This document shows, one piece after another, positions 17,626-25,100 of a stretch of 64,000 nucleotides of DNA. The notes under the pieces were generated by a model. That model was not told the origin of the DNA. It worked only from the letters and a program-made list of their open reading frames with translations, and made no database searches. The stretch is from contig NZ_BDAX01000013.1 in the NCBI RefSeq assembly GCF_001612665.1, positions 114,603 through 178,602 of the forward strand, given 5' to 3'. Both the position numbers and the translations under genes were made by a program. The DNA is from Nocardia alba NBRC 108234 (GTDB taxonomy: Bacteria > Actinomycetota > Actinomycetes > Mycobacteriales > Mycobacteriaceae). The first letter of the stretch is position 1. Every line of letters starts with the position of its first letter.

Positions 17626-18722
17626 CCACCACCGAACCCGCCACCACCCTGCTGCGTCCCCACGCCGAACAGGCCTTCGCCGATGAGCTGGCCGCTCTCG
17701 GTCGCGTCGACGATCGGGTGCGCCCGCCGTCCTGGCAGCTGTCGCCGTGGGCCGTGGTCACCTACATCCTCGGCGGCACCCTCGACGACGGCACCGTGAT
17801 CACCCCCAAATATGTCGGCCCGCGCCGGCTGATGGAGGTGGCGGTGGCCACCCTCGCCACCGACCGCGCGCTGTTGCTGCTCGGTGTGCCGGGCACCGCG
17901 AAAACCTGGGTATCGGAACATCTTTCGGCGGCCATCAGCGGCGAGTCCACGCTGCTCGTGCAGGGCACCTCCGGTACCGCCGAGGAAGCCATCCGCTACG
18001 GCTGGAACTACGCCCGCCTGCTCGCCGAGGGGCCCAGCGACGCCGCGCTGGTGGCGTCACCGGTGATGACCGCGATGCGCACCGGGGCGATCGCCCGCAT
18101 CGAGGAGCTCACCCGTATCCCCTCCGATGTGCAGGACGCGCTGATCACCATCCTGTCCGAGAAGACCCTGCCGGTGCCCGAACTCGGTGCGGAAGTGCAG
18201 GCGGCCAAGGGTTTCAATGTCATCGCCACCGCCAACGATCGCGATCGCGGCGTGAACGATCTGTCCTCGGCGCTGCGGCGACGCTTCAACACCGTGGTGC
18301 TGCCGCTACCCGCCGACGAGGATTCCGAGGTCGCCATCGTGAGTCGTCGCGTCGAACAGCTCGGCGCCGCACTGGAATTGCCGACCGTTCCGGCCGCCGC
18401 GGAGGAAGTCCGCCGGGTGGTGCGGGTCTTCCGCGAACTGCGCTCCGGCATCACCGCCGACGGCCGTACCAAGCTCAAATCGCCCTCGGGCACGCTGTCC
18501 ACCGCCGAGGCGATCTCGGTGATCACCAACGGCCTTGCCCTGTCCGCCCACTTCGGCGACGGTGTCCTGCGCGCCTCCGATATCGCGGGCGCCGTCCTCG
18601 GCTCGGTGATCAAGGACCCGGTGGCCGACACCGTGGTCTGGACCGAGTACCTCGAGGCCGTGGTCCGGGAGCGCCCGGATTGGGCCGACTTCTACCGGGC
18701 CTGCCGCGAAATCGCCGGCTGA
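17622..18722 (+). CDS. MoxR-type AAA+ ATPase (YehL-like)
   Basis: A 366-residue AAA+ protein of the MoxR group. Walker A GVPGTAKT lies at about 88-95, the Walker B region reads GAIARIEELTRIP so that Glu-Glu replaces the usual Asp-Glu, and sensor 1 is in FNVIATANDRDRG, followed by an arginine-rich segment LRRRF. MoxR ATPases usually act as chaperones that insert cofactors into or remodel VWA-domain partners, and a VWA gene is two genes downstream. Translation begins at a TTG that overlaps the SWIM stop (TTGA). Confidence 0.9.
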   Translation: MTTTEPATTLLRPHAEQAFADELAALGRVDDRVRPPSWQLSPWAVVTYILGGTLDDGTVITPKYVGPRRLMEVAVATLATDRALLLLGVPGTAKTWVSEHLSAAISGESTLLVQGTSGTAEEAIRYGWNYARLLAEGPSDAALVASPVMTAMRTGAIARIEELTRIPSDVQDALITILSEKTLPVPELGAEVQAAKGFNVIATANDRDRGVNDLSSALRRRFNTVVLPLPADEDSEVAIVSRRVEQLGAALELPTVPAAAEEVRRVVRVFRELRSGITADGRTKLKSPSGTLSTAEAISVITNGLALSAHFGDGVLRASDIAGAVLGSVIKDPVADTVVWTEYLEAVVRERPDWADFYRACREIAG

Positions 18723-18771
18723 GAACCGAGCGAAGGGGAGGACCGAACACACACCACACATGGGGATTTCG

Positions 18772-21207
18772 ATGAGTCAACGCGACAAGGTCATCCATCC
18801 GGCGAACGGTGCGACCACACCGGACGATGCCGTTATCCGCGCGAGCTCCGGCTCGGAACCGGGCGAGGGCGATAGCGCCCGGCCACTGGAGGTGACCACG
18901 AACGCGGCAGCCGCTGTGGATTCGGCCGGCGACACGAACCCGGGTGCGAGCGATTCCTCGGTCGGCGCGGCAGCGGTGACACGGGTGTTCGGCATCCGCC
19001 ACCACGGGCCCGGGTCGGCCCGCTCGCTGCGCCACGCGCTCGAGGAGTTCGCGCCCGACGCCATCCTCATCGAAGGTCCCGCCGACGCTGATCCGCTCGT
19101 CGGATTCGTCGCCGCCGACACGATGACGCCACCGGTCGCGTTGCTCGCCTACGTTCCGGATTCGCCCGCGCGCGCGGCATTCTGGCCCTTCGCCGTGTTC
19201 TCCCCCGAGTGGCAGGCCATGCGCTACGGCGTCGACCACGCCGTCCCCGTCCGCTTCTGCGACCTGCCCGCCGCGCACGTGCTCGCCGCCGACGACGATG
19301 CCCGCGGCGGCGGCTCCGACCCGCTGGCCGCCCTCGCCTCGGCCGCCGGCTACGACGACGCCGAACGCTGGTGGGACGCCATTGTCGAATCCGTGCCGGA
19401 CAGTGCGGCTTTCGACGCCATCACCGAAGCGATGGCAGCCCTGCGCGAGGACGCTCCGGGTTCGGCGAGCGAGACCACGCCACCCGAGGCGGCAACTCCG
19501 GCCGCACCGCTGATCGTCGACCAGCACACCCTGGTCCGCGAAGCGCATATGCGGCAGGTGATGCGGCAGGTGCTCAAGGGCGGCGCGAAGCGGTTGGCGG
19601 TGGTGTGTGGCGCCTGGCACGCACCGGCGCTGGTCGAGCCGCTCGGCCCCGCCGCGCCGGATACGCGGCTGCTCAAGGGACTACCGAAGACGAAGGCCGC
19701 CTTGACCTGGGTGCCGTGGACGCATTCGCGGCTGGCGGCAGGGTCGGGTTACGGCGCGGGCGTTACCTCGCCGGGCTGGTACCACCATCTGTTCACCGAG
19801 ACTCAACGGCCGGTGGCGCGCTGGCTGACCAAGGTCGCCGGGGTGCTGCGCTCGCACGATCTGCCGGTGTCGAGTGCGCACATCATCGAGGCGGTGCGGC
19901 TGGCGGACACGCTCGCGGCGTTGCGGGGCAGGCCGCTGCCGGGATTGTCCGAGGTCACCGAGGCGGTGCGGTCGGTGATGTGCGGTGGCGACGAGACCAT
20001 GCTGCGCCTCGTCGTCGATGAACTCATCGTCGGCGAGACGCTCGGCGGTGTCCCGGAGGACACCCCGACCGTCCCCCTTGCGGCCGATCTGCGAGCGCGC
20101 TGTAAGACCTTGCGGCTCAAGCCGGAAGCGCTCGCCCGCAATATCGACCTCGACCTGCGCAAGGAACGCGACGTCGAACGCTCCCACCTGCTACATCGAC
20201 TGCGCCTGCTCGGCATCGGCTGGGGCACGCCGACCACCGGCGAGGTGCGCAGCACCGGCACCTTCCGCGAGACCTGGACCTTGCGCTGGGAACCGGAGTT
20301 CGAAGTTCGCATCGTCGAAGCGGCCGTATGGGGAACGACCCTGCGCACCGCCGCCGAGACGAAGATCCTCGACACCGCGAGCCGCGACGACATCACCGTC
20401 ACCGCGCTCGCCGACGCGCTGGAAACGGCCCTGCTGGCCGACCTCGGCGGCGCCACCGAGGGATTGATCACCAGGCTCGAGGCCGCCGCCGCGCTCGATC
20501 ACGACGTGACCCATCTGCTCGGCGCCCTCCCCGGCCTGACCCGCACGCTGCGCTACGGCGATGTCCGCGGCACCGACACCAAGGCCCTCGCCCACGTCGC
20601 CGACGGACTACTGGTGCGGATCTGCGCGGGCCTGCCCGGCGCCGTCACCGGCCTCGACATCGATGCCGCACAGGCTCTGCGCACCCAGATCGACGCCGCG
20701 CACACCGCCATCAGCACCCGCGACGACGAGCACACCAGCACCGAATGGCTGGCCACCCTGCAACGCATCGCCGACCGCGACGATGTGCACGGCGCGATCG
20801 GCGGCCGCGCGGTACGTCTGCTGTGCGACGCCGAGCGGATCGACGACGCCGATTCCGCCCGTCGACTGGCCGCCGCGCTGTCGGTCGGCAACACCCCCGC
20901 CGCCAAGGCCGCCTGGATCGACGGGTTCCTCGGCGGTCGCGGCCTACTCCTGGTCCACGACCGAGAGCTGTTGCGCCGCATCGACGAATGGCTACGCGAC
21001 CTCAACGAAGACCAGTTCGTCGCCACCCTGCCGCTGCTGCGCCGCACCTTCGGCTCCTTCGAATCCGGCGAACGCCGGGCCATCAGCCAGGCCCTGCGCG
21101 ACACCGGCTCAGCGCCGGCCACCTCCGTCGGCCACCCCGAGATCGATCCGATCCGCGGGCAACTGGCGCTGCGCGCGGCGACCGCCATCCTGGGGGCCGC
21201 TGGGTGA
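18772..21207 (+). CDS. DUF5682 family protein (YehM-like)
   Basis: An 811-residue protein of DUF5682. After a disordered N-terminus of about 60 residues comes the hallmark GIRHHGPGSARSL, then DAILIEGPADADPL, and later RLAVVCGAWHAPAL. These are conserved, probably catalytic or binding, segments of the family. The middle and C-terminus are helical. ATG 18772 has GGGGAT 6 bp upstream; ATG 18760 is an alternative. It lies 49 bp after the MoxR gene and is expected to work with it and the VWA protein. No reaction is known. Confidence 0.85.
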   Translation: MSQRDKVIHPANGATTPDDAVIRASSGSEPGEGDSARPLEVTTNAAAAVDSAGDTNPGASDSSVGAAAVTRVFGIRHHGPGSARSLRHALEEFAPDAILIEGPADADPLVGFVAADTMTPPVALLAYVPDSPARAAFWPFAVFSPEWQAMRYGVDHAVPVRFCDLPAAHVLAADDDARGGGSDPLAALASAAGYDDAERWWDAIVESVPDSAAFDAITEAMAALREDAPGSASETTPPEAATPAAPLIVDQHTLVREAHMRQVMRQVLKGGAKRLAVVCGAWHAPALVEPLGPAAPDTRLLKGLPKTKAALTWVPWTHSRLAAGSGYGAGVTSPGWYHHLFTETQRPVARWLTKVAGVLRSHDLPVSSAHIIEAVRLADTLAALRGRPLPGLSEVTEAVRSVMCGGDETMLRLVVDELIVGETLGGVPEDTPTVPLAADLRARCKTLRLKPEALARNIDLDLRKERDVERSHLLHRLRLLGIGWGTPTTGEVRSTGTFRETWTLRWEPEFEVRIVEAAVWGTTLRTAAETKILDTASRDDITVTALADALETALLADLGGATEGLITRLEAAAALDHDVTHLLGALPGLTRTLRYGDVRGTDTKALAHVADGLLVRICAGLPGAVTGLDIDAAQALRTQIDAAHTAISTRDDEHTSTEWLATLQRIADRDDVHGAIGGRAVRLLCDAERIDDADSARRLAAALSVGNTPAAKAAWIDGFLGGRGLLLVHDRELLRRIDEWLRDLNEDQFVATLPLLRRTFGSFESGERRAISQALRDTGSAPATSVGHPEIDPIRGQLALRAATAILGAAG

Positions 21208-21391
21208 CCCGCCGCCGCAGACGTTCGACACCGAGCCAACGGCCGGGCCGTGCGCGATATCGGATCCACCGGTCGCCGCCGCGCCAGGATCACCCACCGC
21301 GATTCGCGTGCGGGGCGATCGTCACGGTGGCCGCGCCCGACACTCACTCGACCCCGCGTCCAGCTCGCCCGCTCGACCATCAGGAGCACCG

Positions 21392-22555
21392 ATGACCGAA
21401 CCCGACGAAACCCATTCGCGCCGTTGGCGTCTCGTGCTGGGAGCAGCCGCCGAGGAACAGCTCGGCGGACTGAACTCCGGCGCCGACCAGGCGATGGACC
21501 AGGCACTGTCGGCCCTCTACAACACCGGTGAAGCAGGCGGGTCGACGAAAAGATCCGGCGGACTGGGTGGTTCGGCGCCCCGGGTGGCGCGCTGGCTCGG
21601 CGACATCCGCACCTACTTTCCCGCGACCGTGGTCGAGGTGATGCAGCGCGACGCCGTGGACCGGCTCAACCTCACCCAACTGCTGCTGGAGCCCGAGCTG
21701 CTCGAATCGGTCGAGCCCGATGTGCACCTGGTCGGTACCCTGCTCGGCCTCAACCGGGTGATGCCCGAAACCACCAAGGCCACCGCGCGGATGGTGGTCG
21801 AGAAGGTGGTGCGCGAGATCGAGCAGCGCATCGCCGCCAAGACCGTGGCCGCGGTCTCGGGTGCCATCAACCGGGCCGCTCGCACCCATCGCCCGAAACT
21901 GCGCGACATCGATTTCAACCGGACCATCCGCAAGAATCTCGCCAACTACCTGCCCGAACACCGCACCATCGTGCCCGAGCGGCTCGTCGGCTACGGGCGC
22001 AAGTCGCAGTCGATCCAGCGCGATGTGGTGCTGGCCATCGACCAATCCGGCTCGATGGCGGCCAGCGTCGTCTACGCCTCGGTGTTCGGCGCCGTGCTCG
22101 CGTCCATGCGATCGCTGAAGACCTCACTGGTCGTGTTCGACACCGAGATCGTCGATCTCACCGAGCAACTCAGCGACCCGGTCGACGTCCTGTTCGGCAC
22201 GCAACTCGGCGGCGGCACCGACATCAATCGCGCCATCGCCTACTCGCAGACGCTGATCACCCGGCCCACCGACAGCCTGTTCGTGCTGATCTCCGACCTC
22301 TACGAAGGCGGCGTGCGCAACGAGATGCTGCGCCGCTGCAACGCCATGAAAGAGGCCGGCGTCCAGGTGGTCGTGCTGCTCGCGCTGTCCGACGAGGGCG
22401 CACCCGCCTACGATCACGACAACGCGGCAGCACTCGCGGCCCTCGGCATTCCCGCCTTCGCCTGTACCCCCGACAAATTCCCGGACCTGCTCGCCACCGC
22501 CCTCGACCGCGGCGACATCACCCGCTGGGCCGACACTCACGCCCCGGCGGTGTGA
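21392..22555 (+). CDS. VWA-domain protein (YehP-like), MoxR partner
   Basis: A 387-residue protein with a helical N-terminal half and a C-terminal von Willebrand A domain. The metal-ion-dependent adhesion site is complete: DQSGS, then the Thr in GGGTDINRA, then Asp in ISDLYEGG. AGGAG sits 6 bp before ATG 21392. The 184-bp gap after the DUF5682 gene holds no other gene I can support. In classical MoxR-VWA pairs the ATPase acts on or through the VWA protein; that is the likely relation here. Confidence 0.9.
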   Translation: MTEPDETHSRRWRLVLGAAAEEQLGGLNSGADQAMDQALSALYNTGEAGGSTKRSGGLGGSAPRVARWLGDIRTYFPATVVEVMQRDAVDRLNLTQLLLEPELLESVEPDVHLVGTLLGLNRVMPETTKATARMVVEKVVREIEQRIAAKTVAAVSGAINRAARTHRPKLRDIDFNRTIRKNLANYLPEHRTIVPERLVGYGRKSQSIQRDVVLAIDQSGSMAASVVYASVFGAVLASMRSLKTSLVVFDTEIVDLTEQLSDPVDVLFGTQLGGGTDINRAIAYSQTLITRPTDSLFVLISDLYEGGVRNEMLRRCNAMKEAGVQVVVLLALSDEGAPAYDHDNAAALAALGIPAFACTPDKFPDLLATALDRGDITRWADTHAPAV

Positions 22556-22676
22556 CCGGCCGGGGCCGCCGCGTTCGTTGCGAGAAGTCGCGGTACTTCC
22601 GCCGGAAGCTCAGGGGCGTGTCGCGCCTGAGCCAACTAGGCTACCGACGATCGGGTTCGGTGAACGGGGTGAGGCG

Positions 22677-25007
22677 ATGTTGCGGCGCGGGGCGGTGTTC
22701 GCCGGTTTCGTCATCGAGCGTGAGCTGGGGCGCGGCGGGATGGGGGCGGTGTACGCGGCCAGGGACCGCAGGCTGCCACGCCTGATCGCGTTGAAGTTGA
22801 TGCATCGTGACCTGTTCGCCGACGTCGAGATCCGGGCCAGATTCGAACGCGAAGCCGACCTGGTGGCCCAGCTCGACCACCCGAACATCATCACCGTCTA
22901 CGACCGAGGCATCGACGAACAAAGTCTCTGGATCGCTATGCAGTTCGTGGACGGCGTCGATGCCTCAGCGGTGCCGGCGCAGCAGCTCGGGACAGAACGA
23001 ATCGCCCAGATCGTCACCCAGACCGCGAGCGCCCTCGATTACGCACACCGCATGGGCGTCCTGCACCGAGACGTGAAGCCGGCCAACATTCTGCTGTCGC
23101 GCACCTCGGGGGTCGGCGCGGGCTTCGACGAACGCGTGATCCTCACCGACTTCGGCATCGCCAAACTCCTCGACGACACCGGCGGCCTCACCCGCACCGG
23201 CCAGTTCACCGCCACCATCGCCTACGCCTCCCCCGAACAACTCAGCAGCGCACCGCTGGACGGGCGCGGCGATCAATACTCCCTGGCCTGCACGGTCTTC
23301 CGGCTCCTCACCGGCACCGGCCCCTTCGACGCCCCCAACCCCGCCACCGTCATGCTCGGCCACCTCAACGCCCCGCCTCCCGCCGCCAGCACCCGTCGCA
23401 CCGGACTCACCCACGCGGTCGACACGGTCCTGTCCAAGGCCATGGCCAAAGATCGCGCCCATCGCTTCCCCACCTGTGCCGACTTCGCCGCCGCGCTCAC
23501 GCAGGCGCTGGGCCACTCATCGCACTCCGCCGGCGCCTCGATCCTCACTGGCCACCCCGCGCTCCCACGAACCACCTCCCAACCCGCCAGCGCCGAATCA
23601 CACTCGATCGCGACACCATTCGTCGCGCTCGCGCCGGGCACCAGTTCCGAAACCGAACCGCGCGACAGCTCGAGTCGACGCAGTGCCGCCCGACGGCACG
23701 ACACAACAGCTGTGCGCCACCCACCCGAATCGGAAGCGCGAGCGCCGGGGGCGACTCGCAACACGGAGGCAGCGCACCCCAACTCGCGAGACCAGTGGCG
23801 CTCCATGGTTCGCCATGGCGAGCCGGGCAAAGCCGCGCGCACAGCGAGCGCCGCATCGGAGTGGACGCAGCGCGTGCGCGGATGCCTGCTCGGCGGCGCG
23901 ATCGGCGACGCCCTCGGCGCCCCGGTGGAAACCCTTTCCCTGCAACGTATTCGCGCCGAATACGGCCCGGCGGGCGTGACCGATACGGATCCCCTTCGCA
24001 TCTCCGAAGAGACCCAGCTGACCGCGTTCACCGTCGAGGCGTTGATCCGGGGCTCGGTGCGAGCCAGGGCGAAGGGCATCGGCGGGGCGACGATGGGCCT
24101 GCTCCAGCAGGGTCTGCTCGTGTGGCTGCGCGGGCAGGTCGCCGAGATCCCCGAGCAACCGTTCGCCTTGTACAGCTCACTCAGCGGCTATCCCGCGCTC
24201 ACCGAGCAACGTGGCGTGGCCATTCCGGTCTACACGGCGCTGCGGCAGGCGGCGCAGCGGCGAGCGCCGACCGAACCGCTCGGGACGCGCGAACAGCCCA
24301 TCAATCACTCCAAGGGCAGCGGCGCGGTGATGCGCGCCGCCCCCTGTGGGTTCGGCTACGCCGCGGACCGCTCCGGGGCCGCCACCGACGCGGTCTTCGA
24401 ATTGGGCTGCGACGCCGCCGCGCTCACCCACGGCCACCCCAGCGGTTGGCTGCCCGCGGGCACCCTGTCCGCGTTGGTCTATCAGCTCACGCGCGGCGCC
24501 GATATGGCCACCGCGCTCTCGCGCGCACGGGCCGAGCTGGCGAACTATCCCGAGCACGAGGAAACCTCGGCGGCCCTCAATGCCGCGCACCGGTTGGCGG
24601 CCCGGATCGAGCGCGAACGACGTTATCCCACAGCCGAGGACGTCGAATCGCTCGGCCAGGGATGGATCGGCCCCGAGGCACTGTCGATCGCGGTCTTCGC
24701 CACCCTCGCCGCGGCGGGCCTGGGCGGCTCGCACCACGACATCGTCCGCACCGGACTCCTCCTCTCGGTCAACCACTCCGGCGACAGCGATGCCACCGGC
24801 TCGATCGCGGGCAGCCTGCTCGGCGCCCGCTACGGCCACCCCGCGCTCCCCCGGACCTGGGCGCGCAGTGTCGACGCTCGTCCGATCCTCGAACTCCTGG
24901 CCGACGGATACTGCACCGAATTCGGCCTTGCTCCGCCCAGCGATTCCTTCGGAGTTCCGCCCAGCGACTGGTGGAACCGCTACCCGGGCCGGTCACCGTC
25001 GGATTGA
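22677..25007 (+). CDS. Ser/Thr protein kinase fused to an ADP-ribosylglycohydrolase
   Basis: A 776-residue two-enzyme protein. Residues 1-280 are a PknF-like kinase: Gly loop LGRGGMGAVY (17-26), Lys40, HRDVKPAN with Asp132, DFG at 158-160, and YASPEQL. A Ser/Arg/Pro-rich linker (about 285-395) follows. Residues 396-776 are a DraG/ARH-type ADP-ribosylglycohydrolase with GDALGAP (410-416) and the second metal motif GDSDATG (702-708, Asp703 and Asp705). The first metal motif, normally TDDT, reads S443-E444-E445-T446, so metal binding or activity may be altered. There is no membrane segment. It lies 121 bp after the VWA gene on the same strand and closes the block. It would couple phosphorylation to removal of ADP-ribose; the targets are unknown. 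Confidence 0.9.
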   Translation: MLRRGAVFAGFVIERELGRGGMGAVYAARDRRLPRLIALKLMHRDLFADVEIRARFEREADLVAQLDHPNIITVYDRGIDEQSLWIAMQFVDGVDASAVPAQQLGTERIAQIVTQTASALDYAHRMGVLHRDVKPANILLSRTSGVGAGFDERVILTDFGIAKLLDDTGGLTRTGQFTATIAYASPEQLSSAPLDGRGDQYSLACTVFRLLTGTGPFDAPNPATVMLGHLNAPPPAASTRRTGLTHAVDTVLSKAMAKDRAHRFPTCADFAAALTQALGHSSHSAGASILTGHPALPRTTSQPASAESHSIATPFVALAPGTSSETEPRDSSSRRSAARRHDTTAVRHPPESEARAPGATRNTEAAHPNSRDQWRSMVRHGEPGKAARTASAASEWTQRVRGCLLGGAIGDALGAPVETLSLQRIRAEYGPAGVTDTDPLRISEETQLTAFTVEALIRGSVRARAKGIGGATMGLLQQGLLVWLRGQVAEIPEQPFALYSSLSGYPALTEQRGVAIPVYTALRQAAQRRAPTEPLGTREQPINHSKGSGAVMRAAPCGFGYAADRSGAATDAVFELGCDAAALTHGHPSGWLPAGTLSALVYQLTRGADMATALSRARAELANYPEHEETSAALNAAHRLAARIERERRYPTAEDVESLGQGWIGPEALSIAVFATLAAAGLGGSHHDIVRTGLLLSVNHSGDSDATGSIAGSLLGARYGHPALPRTWARSVDARPILELLADGYCTEFGLAPPSDSFGVPPSDWWNRYPGRSPSD

Positions 25008-25053
25008 TCGATCCTCGGCGTGGGTGCGGCGCACTTCGACCGCCCGCCACAGT

Positions 25054-25085
25054 TCGACCCCCGGTGAATATTCACCGGGGGTCGA
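25054..25085. terminator. Perfect 32-bp palindrome between convergent genes
   Basis: Every base pairs: a 16-bp arm TCGACCCCCGGTGAAT is followed directly by its reverse complement. It lies in the 93-bp gap between the kinase-glycohydrolase stop and the FtsX-type permease stop, so it should act as a bidirectional terminator. In RNA the central AAUAUU would form the loop. No long U-tract follows on either side. Confidence 0.75.
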
Positions 25086-25100
25086 GAATCCCTGTACCGC

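Noticed and set aside
21208..21391. A gene or N-terminal extension of the VWA protein in the gap
   Set aside because: The VWA frame is open upstream but only as a shadow of the DUF5682 gene; AGGAG before ATG 21392 decides the start.
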